Assembly: GCA_945643635.1 (NCBI GenBank)
Contig: CALZFC010000133.1
Coordinates: 302,501 to 366,500, forward strand
DNA: 64,000 bases
From: Allodiplogaster sudhausi
Taxonomy: Eukaryota > Nematoda > Chromadorea > Rhabditida > Diplogasteridae
Direction of reading: 5' to 3'
This document shows, one piece after another, positions 35,180-46,110 of the stretch. The translations under genes were made by a program, and so were the position numbers. The notes below the pieces were generated by a model, which was given only the letters and a program-made list of their open reading frames with translations, made no database searches and was not told where the DNA came from. Each line of letters opens with the position of its first letter. Position 1 is the stretch's first letter.

Positions 35180-36197
35180 GAAATTTAGTAAGATTGGAAT
35201 ATGCAAATTTATGTAAATTAAAACATTGTTAATTTATGCTCAAGGGCTAGGCCAAACAATTAATGCAAAATGCAAAAAAACGACAATGTGACCATGCTGA
35301 TTCCTCTCCCATCCTTCCTTATCCCTTGCACTCTCGGCTGACGCCCTCAAGTGCATTCCAATTATGCAATCACGCAAGAATTAACGTGCCAGTCTGCCAT
35401 GCTTCGCTCATTGTGAGCGGTTGTTCTTCCCTTTCCTCGCCCCATTCTTTGGTTGCCGTCAGGCAAATTGTTAAATAAAGCGTTCTTGCAACAGCTCCCA
35501 TTCCAATTCAAACCCGAACGACAGCGAAGAAGCCGGAGAGCTTCTTATTTATTTCTTTATTTATTCCTTTCATCGATAAATTGTTTATTTTTCATATATC
35601 ACCGAAAACTGCAGAGCAAAGGAAATTCATAGATACATTTTTTTTATCAAAGCATTGCTCGAGATTGTAAGAACGAGCGGATGCTAGAGTTGCCACATTT
35701 CTCAAGAAACCAGACAACGGCAGATAAAAGATTCGAGAAAAAGAAAGACGAGACGAAAGAGGTTGATACAAAAAATATTAAGTGTAAATATCCTCAAAAC
35801 TATTAAGGCCGAGAGCGCGGCCAAAGGCAAAAAACCATTAGATGAAAAGTGAGTGAACTGACAGCGACTGAACTGGTTTGATTCCACAGAAACATTATGA
35901 AATTACAAAAATAAAAAAGATTAGCACGTAGAAATTCTTTTTGAAAAAAGTGCAAGGTAAAGCGTGCTTTTATGTTTTAAGAAGATTGCACTTTCATTGT
36001 CCATTTATTGTTATTTTGTTTTCCATCGCTATTTCTATTTCGCACTTTTCCGCATCGAAACTGAAAATTATGTGGACAGCAGTAGAAAACGTGACTTGGC
36101 ATACGAGAGAATGTAGGAATTACAATATCTGCATATAAAAAATGCACTTTCCCTTATTTGCATCAAAAATTACGCAAATTATTCCATCCTCCGGCCC
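35180..36197 (+). other. Upstream region of A7
   Basis: Family-A 5' block with the same landmarks as before A1, including TGCACTCTCGGCTGACGCCC near 35326 and GATTGCACTTTCATTGTCC near 35982. Confidence 0.6.
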
Positions 36198-36205
36198 TAT
36201 AAAAG
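36198..36205 (+). promoter_or_regulatory. TATA box of A7
   Basis: TATAAAAG in CCGGCCCTATAAAAG, 193 bp before the ATG of the only fully open family A gene. Confidence 0.7.
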
Positions 36206-36390
36206 ACGACCCAATGGTGTCCACAATCATTGTGCTTCTCTGGTTCTTCTCCGGCTCTTCACTCATCGCTTCTGCTTATCGCCAACGCTTCTCGGATCTC
36301 CAGCCGCTGGTTTCTTACTGCAATTTGTTACTAATATTGCTCACATATTGTTCGTGAAAAAAATCAAACTTGTGTTTTCTTTCAGTAAAC

Positions 36391-38416
36391 ATGCGAAAGA
36401 AAGCGGCTTTCGCATTCCATTTCTTCTTCATCGTGGCTATTATGGGTTTGTTTAAAAATAAATATTAATTGAAACAATTAAACTGAAATATTATTCAAGC
36501 AAAAAATTGCTCTAGCATAAAAAAAGAAAAATTAACCAACTTTCAGCAGGACAGATTTCGGCGCCGGATGTCGACTACTATGAACGCGGCATGTCCTCGC
36601 TTGGCTTCTCTAACCTGACGATCAACAACACCGTCTACGAGGTTCATGGGCGAAGATTGAGATAATTTAGGACTAATTCTTTTACCAAAATTAAAATTTA
36701 AGCAACCGAAATTCGAGCCATTTTGCCTGACACGAGAGCTAGAGAGCATATGATTTTGAGAGACTCTACTACAACAGTCAAGAAAATTGAATTGGTCTAC
36801 GGAAGTGACCCTTTAAATAGGGATCAAATCGTAATGAGCAATATCTGACGCTTGATTAAACGATCAGAATAACGCATCAAAATATATTTTATTTTCCTAA
36901 TGCATATTTTCCCTAGAATGTGGAATACGTCTTCAACAAAACGAAGGGAGATCCCAGCGAAGGATGCCCGCACGGATTTGTTCTTGCAGTTTTTCCCAAC
37001 CTGAACTATTACTCTAACTATTACGGTACTTATGGTAACTCTTTGCCACTGGGAAATTGTTCTCATAAAATTAAATATTCTATGGAAATAAAATCTGCAG
37101 GTGTTGAGGGTGTTGAACACAATGCCTGCACTTTTCCTGTTGAGCGATCGAACTCAAATTTTAGGAATAGTATGCAATAGTCGGGAAAGTTCAAATAGGC
37201 TTAAATCGATTAAGTTTCTTTGCAGAAGGATGTTATGTCGGTCTGAGACACAAAGCGAATCCGAGTGCGGAGCTGTTGACCGATGATCAAGCAAACAATG
37301 ATGACATCGTCAAGGAGGAGATCAAGAAACTGGCCTTTCATTGGTTCGTAACCGATAAATACAAGAAAGAAGAAATAGTAAGGAAATTCAGTGGTTTTCT
37401 ATCAGACAATGAAGTCAAGTTTCTTCTCTGACCACACTGGGCACATGTAAGAAAACAAATGTTGAAAAGTGGGTTTTCGGTTCACAGCTTTTGTTTTAAA
37501 CCGATTTTTTAAGGATCTTGAATGGAAAGCGCTACAGCGTTTCTGATGTGAATCTGAAGGGACTGGACGACAAGAAGACCAAAGTCCGTCAGCTGGCGTA
37601 CATTGTGTGGCTCCAACGCGAAGAGCTCACTGCTTATGCGGAGGGGGCTGATTTCGATTCAGCCTGCTGCATGCGTCTGCCCTCCAAGTCCTCAGCTGCT
37701 GCCTCCCCTCCAACTCCTTCCTATCCTCGTTTTCCCCTCATCAACACCGGCCGCTATGACCTCACCATCCAGGGACGCCAGTACAAGAATGTGCCCTACT
37801 TTGTCTATGGGAAGGTGTTCGCTAAACCGAATGAAAGCCTGATTTGCCCGGATGGCCTCAAGCATGCCATAATCCCATCAAAGGTGATTTTTATTTGCTT
37901 AGAGTAGAAAGAAAATGTCTTGAATGAAGTTAATAGTAGCTCTCATTTGTTCAGGAGTTTGTCGAGGTTGATGTTTGCTTCGTTTCGATTGGCTTCGTCG
38001 GCAATCGGACTCTTGCGCCCAACGAGGACCCGAACAACGTGACACTTAAGAGAAGCCACCTCCAGTGGATGCTCGATGGAGAAGGAGTGGGCGTGGTTCC
38101 GGATGAGCTTTGGTGGGGCGCGGATCACCCGACTGCTCCTTGGGAGAAACTTCCTGGCTTCGTGGTGTATAAAACTCACGATGTGTATAGCGAAGATAGG
38201 TATTTACAATATCCCTGCTGCATGGATCTGTCCCCGCCTCCCACAACGACCACTGCTCCTACTTCTCCTACTTCTCCTACTTCTCCTACTTCTTCCACTT
38301 CTCCCACTTCTCTGACTGCTCCGACTGCTCCAACCTCTCCAACTGTTCCCACTGCCGAACCCAGCCAATCCTCAGGTCGACGAAAAGATTTGGCGTTTAC
38401 CAACAGTTTTTCATAG
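36391..38416 (+). CDS. A7: intact family A secreted two-module protein (402 aa)
   Basis: Exons 36391-36445, 36547-36641, 36917-37025, 37226-37343, 37514-37883, 37955-38416, all in phase with GT..AG borders. Residues 1-18 are a signal peptide (MRKKAAFAFHFFFIVAIM). Two homologous modules follow. Module 1 (about 41-179) has LTI 42-44, YENVEYVF 49-56, C67-P-H-G, C89-Y-V, W126-I-L-N-G and C177-C-M. Module 2 (about 208-339) has LTI 209-211, YKNVPYFV 216-223, C237-P-D-G, C257-F-V, W287-M-L-D-G and C337-C-M. The tail (342 on) is Thr/Ser/Pro repeats (T-S-P), typical of O-glycosylated stalks. Several N-glycosylation sequons are present. An acceptor TTTCAG lies 5 nt before the ATG. Predicted secreted, with disulphides likely within each module. 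Function unknown to me. Confidence 0.88.
38256..38353 (+). repeat. 9-bp coding repeat in A7 tail
   Basis: Repeats of ACTTCTCCT and variants encode Thr-Ser-Pro. A1 and A8 have much shorter Thr-rich tails, so copy number varies between paralogues. Confidence 0.8.
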
Positions 38417-38867
38417 ACAATGTAGCTTCAGGCTTGATTACTGGCTACCATCAAGATTCAATGAGATCATTTATTAAGGCAACATTCTTGTGTCGTGCTT
38501 CAGCCCTTCGTTCCTCCTGCTCATCCACTTTATTGCCTAGAGAGTTTTGAAATTAAATGTTTTGTGTTTATTCCCGTTGTTTCCGTTGTTTCCAGTAAAT
38601 AGAAAAAAAACATGAGAAGAAGTGAAGAATTCGTGCTCTGGAAGATTCACATGTAAGACCCAATATAAAGCGTCAGTTTGTAAAGTAGTTCGAAATCGCA
38701 GATTCTCAACATGCACTTTACCTCGCATTCTGTGAATAGTTTAATTAATCAATTACGAAATATCTGAATGCTCGATATTTCAGAAATTTGAGTGTACATT
38801 TCTCGTCCATTCTATTTGAATGGACGAGAAATGTTGCGGCAGGCTCGAAAAAGAAAAGATAGAATGA

Positions 38868-39000
38868 TTCTCGCTCATTTCACTCGACTTCCCGCTCGGT
38901 GCTCGGTTGGCTCGTCCGAGGCACTTCTCCTTCTCTTCTCCTTCTTTCTCTTCTTCCTCCTCCTCCCCTTTTCTCTTTTCTCTCCTTCTCCCTATGTTTA
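38868..39000 (+). pseudogene. D4: leader fragment of a D unit
   Basis: MILAHFTRLPARCSVGSSEA and a Leu/Phe/Ser stretch, then a break at about 39000 where the pre-C block seen at 32740 begins. Only the first D block remains. Confidence 0.45.
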
Positions 39001-39157
39001 AATATGGTAAAATAGATACAAAATAAAGAAGAAGTCTTCAGAATTAAGATGGCTACTGAAATGAAATGTCGTTATTAAATTTGAGTAACGATGGATTGGT
39101 TGATCTGGAGCTGCAGGTTTAATGATGTGCCGTATAGTTAGTTGTTGAAAAGTTTGC

Positions 39158-39896
39158 ATGGTTATCTGCGTCTTCTCTGTCCTGGCACTCCTGGCCGGCG
39201 GCATTTCTCCTCTTCTGCCAACGGCTGCCCCCTTCGAACTCGATGCTCTCTTCTGCCTTTCCTGTCCGGGTACCAAGGAGCAAGTGGCTACCGTCAAGTT
39301 GTTCGAGATCTGGTGGTGGAAAGGTCAAAAGTGTTGATTCGGAATACTTTATGCCCTGTTCCCTCCATTTCAGTTGAATTTGATGGAATCAAATGGATAT
39401 TAACTTTTACTTTTAATGACAGTGATTTGATTCAGAAGAAAAGGAGTTGTTGGGGGAGCGCATATATGAAGGTCAAAGCGTTTTTTTTCTTCGAAAAATT
39501 TGACCTATTCCCGACATCATTTCAGTTTTTGTTACTAACGTTTACCTTTGATTTAGGCAGATACGAGCAGCGCACTCCAGGTAATAATGTCACCATCAAT
39601 GACCAAGAACCCACGAAGGTCTCATCCAATGGAATTGTCAGTTAATTGCCGTTCTGTCCATTATGGAGTGAATGAAGAGTAAATGATTGGCATAATTTAT
39701 TATTGATCCATTTATTATATTTTATATATTGTTAAAGGTTACTACTGGCAAGGATTTATACCTGAACATCACCCACAACTGCAACTGCAACACCATTGAG
39801 ACCACCATCTTCCGTCTGCAACCAAACCGAGTAAACGACACCACGGAGGACAGCAATTGCATTGATTTCTCCAAGAATTTCAAGTGTTCCGCATAG
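39158..39896 (+). CDS. C2: small secreted protein (134 aa), open
   Basis: Exons 39158-39323, 39557-39636, 39738-39896. The protein starts MVICVFSVLALLAGGIS. The usual ATG-CGA-GTT is replaced by ATG-GTT because the upstream sequence is joined at this point from another block, with loss of the usual upstream region and the acceptor before the ATG. Body: LFCLSCPGTK, GNNVTINDQEPTKVSSNG, LYLNITHNCNCN, NCIDFSKNFKC. Seven cysteines in total, one of them in the signal peptide, and several N-glycosylation sequons. Coding capacity is intact but expression is doubtful since the promoter block is gone. Confidence 0.7.
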
Positions 39897-40334
39897 TCAT
39901 CTATCCCTAAAAAGAGTCCGTGGAATAAAGAGAACATTTTGTTACGCAATCGCTGTGGCTGTGAGCATTTCTCATGCATTCATGAATGTTCAATTCCTCT
40001 TGAAGATCTTCTCGTGCTTGAAAGTATAAAAATTTTGTGCAAATTGCATGAATAATAAAAATGTAATTAGTAGAAATGAAAATGAAGATGTGCGGTATAT
40101 ATTATTCGCTAACATGGCTTTCGTCTTTTGGCTTCTAAACGTGCAGAAAGAAGCAAGAGCTTTGTTCATTAACTCGCTGCATTTCTCTGCTTTAAAATCA
40201 GAAAATTATTCACTACATTAATTTTAATAAAACTTGTTGTTTCTACGTGATTTCGTACAGAGAAAAAATAATAATTTGCGCTTGAAGACAAACTATTGTT
40301 TGATGCAGAAACCACTGAAAAAGACAAATTGTTT

Positions 40335-40600
40335 CTCGCTCATTTCACCAGGCTGCCTGCTCGGTTCTTGGTTGGCTCCTCCTAATCTCTTCTCCCTTCG
40401 CCTGATTTCTCTCTTTCTCTGCCTCGCTGTCCATTGTCCTTCGTTTGATCATGTAGTTCGCAATTTGAACTATGCAAAATCACAGAAATATGAACTTGCG
40501 AATCTGCAGAATGATCATATTTTGATTCGCCTTTTTAGTACTGATGGTGTTTTATTCTCAAACATGACAGCTGCAACGTTTGCGAGGAAGTAAAATAAAC
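40335..40600 (+). pseudogene. D5: degenerate D leader
   Basis: TTTCTCGCTCATTTCACC at about 40330 followed by a short hydrophobic stretch (LRLISLFLCLAVHCPSF). It lacks the CTTFP segment and a C-like end. Confidence 0.4.
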
Positions 40601-40922
40601 TCTCGTTTTCTCTTCTTTCCAGGTGATATCACAACGTGAATAAAAAAGAAAATGAAAACTTAAGTGATGACAAATAATAACTACAATAGGATTTTTCATA
40701 TTTGGTCGGGAATTCATAGTCTCAATTTTGAAACATTTGTTCGATTCCTTGTCTGATGGACATGTCTTTGTAGTAGTTATTTAAGCCTTATAATTGTACA
40801 GTACGAAATTTCCCATATAAATCGAAACTTTTCAATAAAAGTGTATATGCAACATTTGAAGATCTCTGTGAGAGCTCTTAAATGATATACTAACGATTTT
40901 GTAATATTAAAGTTGAGCGTAG

Positions 40923-41267
40923 TTATGGATCGATGAATGCGCTTACACGGTGCCTCGGAGGCCGAAAATGGGCCATTTTGACCGACTTGCGCGCATTTTT
41001 CGAGTGATACCGTAATAGTAAGAGTTCCACTTTCACAATAATTGTTTTAGAGGTAACAAACCACTCTCTTTCACTTGGTATACTTCGTTTTTTGACATGG
41101 GGGGTCCCGATGCCCGAAATGGACCTCTCAAAACAGATTTTCTCAAAAATGACCCCTATAATGAAGATGTTAGACAAAGGTTACTGGAGACTGCTTATGC
41201 CCCATCAGACAAGGAATCCAACAAATGTTTCAAAATTTAGATCGGTCGCCATTGAACAGAGTCCCCC
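40923..41267 (-). repeat. Dispersed repeat upstream of truncated A8
   Basis: Shares GTCGGTCAAAATGGCCCATT and TTCGGCC (minus strand) with 20236-20269, and both sites lie directly beside a broken family A copy. Homology beyond about 50 bp is weak. Confidence 0.45.
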
Positions 41268-41742
41268 GGATGGCCTCAAGCATGCCATAATCCCTTCAAA
41301 GGTAATTTTTGTTTGTTTCAAGTAGAATGAAAAAAAATTAAACGCATATATCGCTAAGAATGTCCTCAATGAATGGAATAAAGTGTAGCTCTCACATCTG
41401 CAGGAGTTCGTGGAACTATTTGGTTGCTGGGTATCGATTGGCTTCGTCGGCAGTCCGACTCTTGCGAAAGGCGAGGACGCGACCAACGTGACAGTCAAGC
41501 GAAGCCGCCTCCAGTGGATGCTCGATGGAGATGGAGTTGGCGCGATTCCGGATGGGCTTTGGAAGGCGGATGAGCCGAAGTCTTCTTGGGATAACCTTCC
41601 AAATGGCTTTGTGAGATATGGAAAGCGCGCCCTGTATAGCAGCGACCAGGACCCGATTCAATACCCCTGCTGCATGGATCTGCCCCCGTCCACGACCACA
41701 ACCACTGCTCCTACTTCCGCACAAAGCCGCTCCTCAGGTTGA
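41268..41742 (+). pseudogene. A8: 3' part of a family A gene
   Basis: Homology starts abruptly at about 41268 in exon 5 (CCGGATGG, then DGLKHAIIPSK to 41301). Exon 6 is complete, 41404-41742: FGCWVSIGFVG, LQWMLDGDGVGAI, IQYPCCMDLPPS, Thr tail, stop TGA. No exons 1-4, promoter or signal peptide. Closest in sequence to exon 6 of A2'. Confidence 0.8.
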
Positions 41743-43125
41743 CAATAAGTTTTGGTGTAGTTACATTGAGCTCATATAAAATACAACTTTTGACTTGATT
41801 ATTGGCAATCATCTCGATTCAACAAAGATCTTTCATTAAGGCAACATCCCTCCGTGCTTCAGCCCTTCGCTCCTACTTCTGCTCATCCCCTTCATTGTCT
41901 AGAGTGTTCTGAGAAAAAGAAATGTTTTGTTTTTATCCCTGTTGTTTCCGTCGTTGGCATAATCATGCGGTAAAGGAAAAGTTGTGAAAAAGAGCAGAAC
42001 TCAGCGGCCTGAGCATTCGCTCATCACACGGCATACGAAGTGTTCACTTGGGACTCCGGCCCCTTAATGTTGGCCTTGGTGAATTTGTCGAATCCGAGCA
42101 TAAACTAGAAATGATCCAAGTTTTTGAAGAATATATTTAACTTTAAAAATCAATAATTCTCAATTATTATTTCATTATTCAATTCCTTATTAAAAACTAC
42201 AACACAGATGACCATTTTCGAAAAAAAAAATGTATTGACTGCTATTATTTGCATTATGAAGTTTGCAAGAATGCAGCACTACACTGGTTCTTTCAAAAAA
42301 TCTGATCATTGGATGAAAGTTCTGCCCGATTCGAGATTCTCGCTCCACTTCGCACCCCTTTGATCGATTGGAAGGAATGAGTACATCGCTGGAAGCAATT
42401 ATGAAGTGATGCTGATATCTGGTTAAAACATGTGAAGTAAATAAGTGATTAAAAAAAGGTTATTTTCCACCATGAACTTGAATGTAAATGAGGATGCCAA
42501 GAATTAGAGCCAGTTAACACGGAGCTTGAGAACTTCATGCAAGAGTGTCACAGCTTCAGTGAATTTGATGACGACGTCTTTCCATAGGTAAAGACAAATT
42601 CTTCAATTCATTGATGAATTTTCGCATAGAAGGAAGGGAAATAAAAGGAAAGAGGAAAGACTCAGAATTGATCAAGCGATGAGTGAAGATGTGGTGTAAG
42701 AGGTAAGAGAATGGGGAGAGGGAGAAATAGAGAAAGAGGGAGAGGCCAGGTTGGAGAACCATTTTTTTCATGCCACGTCCGAAATGGAAGTTTACGTGAC
42801 ATCATAAAAGGGAAGGATTTCAGGTTTTCTCCCATATCCACTTATGATTCTTGTTTTTTTCTTGGAATGTTCAAGTTTACACGAATTCGTGGTATAATAT
42901 TCACCACTTTGTCGTTTTCATATACATTGTCAGGGAAACTTATCTAACCAATAAATTTGCAAAAGTAGTTCAAAATCGCATGTTCTCAACATCTACTTTC
43001 CGTTGCATTCTCAATTAATTAATTGCGAGATATCTGAATACTCAATTTAAACAGAATCTTGAGTAGAAATTTCTTGTCCATTTTATTTGAATGCGGAGAG
43101 AGAGGCCGCTCGAAAAAGAAAATGG
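41743..43125. other. Region between A8 and C3
   Basis: 3' flank like that of A1 and A7 to about 42150, then AT-rich sequence. No gene recognised. Confidence 0.5.
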
Positions 43126-43130
43126 AAAAT

Positions 43131-43330
43131 GATTCTCGCTCATTTCACCCGACTTCCCACTCGGTGCTCGGTTGGCTCCTCTTCTCCTTATTATTATTAA
43201 GTCTTCAGAATTAAGATGGCTACTGAAATGAAATGTCGTTATTAAATTTGAGTAACGATGGATTGGTTGATCTGGAGCAGCAGGTTTAATGATGTACCTT
43301 ATAGTTGGTTGTTGAAAAGTTTGCATGTTA
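43131..43330 (+). pseudogene. D6 leader stub joined to the pre-C block
   Basis: ATGATTCTCGCTCATTTCAC at 43131 breaks after about 60 bp at CTTATTATTATTAAG and continues as the block also at 32771 and 39030. Confidence 0.45.
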
Positions 43331-43713
43331 ATCAGCAATTTGCACGCGTAGATTCAAAACCACATGTTCTCAACATGTACTTTCTGTCGCACTATATGAA
43401 TTATTTAATTAATCTTGAAACGAAAAAATTACGAAATATGATACTCGACTTGAGGAAAGACGAGAGAAACTAATCATTTCACGTGCATTCCTCGATCGCA
43501 GACGGTCTCTTCGCTTCGGTTTAATCTTTCCCATCAATTTTTTTCTATCTCCTCAGCTTTCAAGACTTAGTTCGTCTGGCTTTCCTTTCAAGAATTAGCT
43601 TTTCAATCAGACACACTTTTAGACTTTGGCAATTCTCTCTTGGAGATTGTATTAAATTATCTTTGAAAAAAAGAAATAAAAATTTGTCAATATTTTTTCA
43701 TCATAGAATAATA

Positions 43714-44536
43714 ATGCGAGTTATCTGCGTCTTCTCTGTCCTGGCACTCCTGGCCGGCGTTTCTCTTCTTCTGCCACCGGCCGCTGCCTTCGGAGTCAAG
43801 GCTCTATTTGGCCTTTCCTGTCCGAATATCAAGGACAACCAAACAACTGTCGAGTTGTACGAGTCCACGTGGGAAGGTCAAAAGTGGTATTTCTGAAGGG
43901 AAAAATCGCCCTGGTCACAAGATTTCCGTTAAATTTGATGGGATGGAATTAAATATATATTAACTCGAGCACACGAGGAAATGTCAAAAGAGGCAGTTGT
44001 TGTCGCCATGAAAAAATAACGCCAATTACATTTGACTATAATGAGAAACTTTAAGTCTTAAAATTCATTCTGCATATTAAAATTCCAGAAGCAATTAGAG
44101 GATAAATTTGTCAAACTAAATTTTTTTAACTGTATTAAATAAGCATAATTTTACTTATGAACTTATTTAGGCGAAAATTTTAATCGCACCTCAGCCGGTC
44201 TCTAGGTCAATGACAACGAAGCTTCGGAGGTCTCATCCAATGGAAAAGTCAGTTGGACTGCAGTTCTGTGTAATTTGGAGTAAATAAGGAGTATATGGCA
44301 AATTTATTATGGATCTACATATTTATTATGTTTTATATTTCTCTTATGGTTACTGTACATTACAGGGCAAGGACTTCTTCCTGAAGATCACCCACTACTG
44401 CAACTGCCCTTCCGGTGAGACCACCATCTTCCGTCTGCCACCACACCGAGAAAATGCCACGGAGACTAGCCATCGCATTTATCTCTCCCATAACTCCAAG
44501 TGTAATCGAATCGACATCAGATCTGCATTCCCTTAG
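43714..44536 (+). pseudogene. C3: small secreted protein, stop in exon 2
   Basis: Exons 43714-43876, 44171-44247, 44366-44536. Signal peptide MRVICVFSVLALLAGVS, then LFGLSCPNIKDNQTTVEL. Exon 2 has TAG at 44203-44205 where C4 has TAC (Tyr of N-V-Y-V-N-D). Exon 3 is open (FFLKITHYCNC, TTIFRLPPH) and has the GGC-AAG start after a TTACAG acceptor. A polyadenylation signal AATAAAGAG follows the stop. Confidence 0.75.
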
Positions 44537-44539
44537 AGA

Positions 44540-45490
44540 CCAGAGAATAAAGAGAGCATTTTGTTATACAATCAAGCTGTGAGCATTTCTCATGCATACA
44601 TACATTCATTCTCAATTACTGTTGAATATCTTCTCGAGTTTTAAATCATACAAATATTGTTAAAACTATTTACATGGACAACTAAACACAATATTTACAA
44701 ATGTAGGAAAATATTCTGAGTCATACAATTTCTTTGAAAATTAATTGATAAACTAGTCATCTCTATTTCGGAGGCAGCTGCCAAATTTTGGTTCCTTAAC
44801 GTGCAAAAAGGAGCGAGATCTTTGTTCAGTAACTCATATTTGAAAGAAAAATATATTCAAAATTTTCCATATCGAGTTGGAGATTGAAATTTTTTCATCC
44901 AGCACCAGAAATGAAAGCTTACGTGATATCATGAAAATGAATCGAGTAATGAACTCGATCTCGCTCTGGAATGAGACAATGAGTGGGCTATGGCGATTTC
45001 GAAAGCATAATATATATTTTTATTGGATATAATAATGAATGTACCCTTATGAAGCTTATGGTTACTTTATTTGCATATTCTATTAACTACTTGCTGCATA
45101 CCAATTGCATACCAATGCTCATTAATTTAGTCATCTCATACTAATTTGCTTAAATTTGCACAGTGCAAATTTGGATTTTACACTTTTCAAAAGTCTAACA
45201 AAGAATTCCGGGGGACCAGACTTATAATTTCTCTACTTCTTTTCAACCCGGTCCGGAGGCTAAAAAGACGGCATTTTTATTCTCGCAAATTTGTGAAGAA
45301 AAGATCCCTTCCGATTAAGCCTCTTCTTTTACAATTGCTCAAGGTATACATATATGTATGTACATATATATAAATCATCAGTTTGCACTCCTAGTTCAAG
45401 AGCTCATCATTCACTATGTGAATAGTTTATTTAATTGTGAAACAGTTCAAAATGATTACGAAATATGATACTCGACGTGAGGAAAGACGA
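44540..45490. other. Region between C3 and D7
   Basis: 3' flank of C3, then AT-rich sequence. A segment near 44940-45000 (GAACTCGATCTCGCTCTGG) recurs at 50960-51000. No gene recognised. Confidence 0.5.
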
Positions 45491-45494
45491 GGGA

Positions 45495-46060
45495 AATCAA
45501 TCATTTCACGTGCATTCCTCGATCGCAGACGGTCGCGCTTCGCTTGGAGAGGGAAAATTCTTCCTCTCCTTCTCCACTTTTATCTCTTCTCTCTTTCCCT
45601 CTTCCCCTTTCGCCCGATTTTTCTCTTTCTCTGCCTCGTTGTCCCTTGCCCTGAAAATAGCCTTGTAACCCATTGACTCTGACTGTGTGAAAGAGCGGAA
45701 ATATGCACTTTCAAGGCATCACTAACACCAAGACGAAAACGAAAGATGTGATACAGACTACAAGAAAAACAAGAAAAGTAAAAGCAATTTACGATATTGA
45801 ATAAAGATCAATCAAATAAGTTCCCGAAGGATTACATTGTATCTCATAGGGTGCGTTCTTCTACATGGAAAGTCTCCCACAAATGCATTAATTGCAAATC
45901 CGATGAGACCACATTTTTCCTTCTGCCGGCAAACCGAAGAAGTGCCAGGATTTGTGCAGCAATTGGATTGATCTCTGCCAGAATTCCTCGTGAAATGGAG
46001 CCAGCACCAATTCTTGATTCCTCCAGAGAATAATGAGAGCATTTTGAAACGCAATCTTGA
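45495..46060 (+). pseudogene. D7: decayed C relative with a C-type upstream block
   Basis: Begins with the family C upstream motif (TCGATCGCAGACGGTC, 45517) followed by the D hydrophobic stretch (FFSFSASLSLALKIAL). The exon 3-like core at about 45860-45950 reads HKCINCKSDETTFFLLP; the later part needs a frame change to give C-Q-D-L-C. The 3' block near 46028 has AATAATGAG in place of AATAAAGAG. It links D to C by both its ends. Confidence 0.55.
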
Positions 46061-46110
46061 AAATGTGAGCTTCTCTCTTGCATTCTTAAATTTTCAAATA
46101 CTATTGAATA

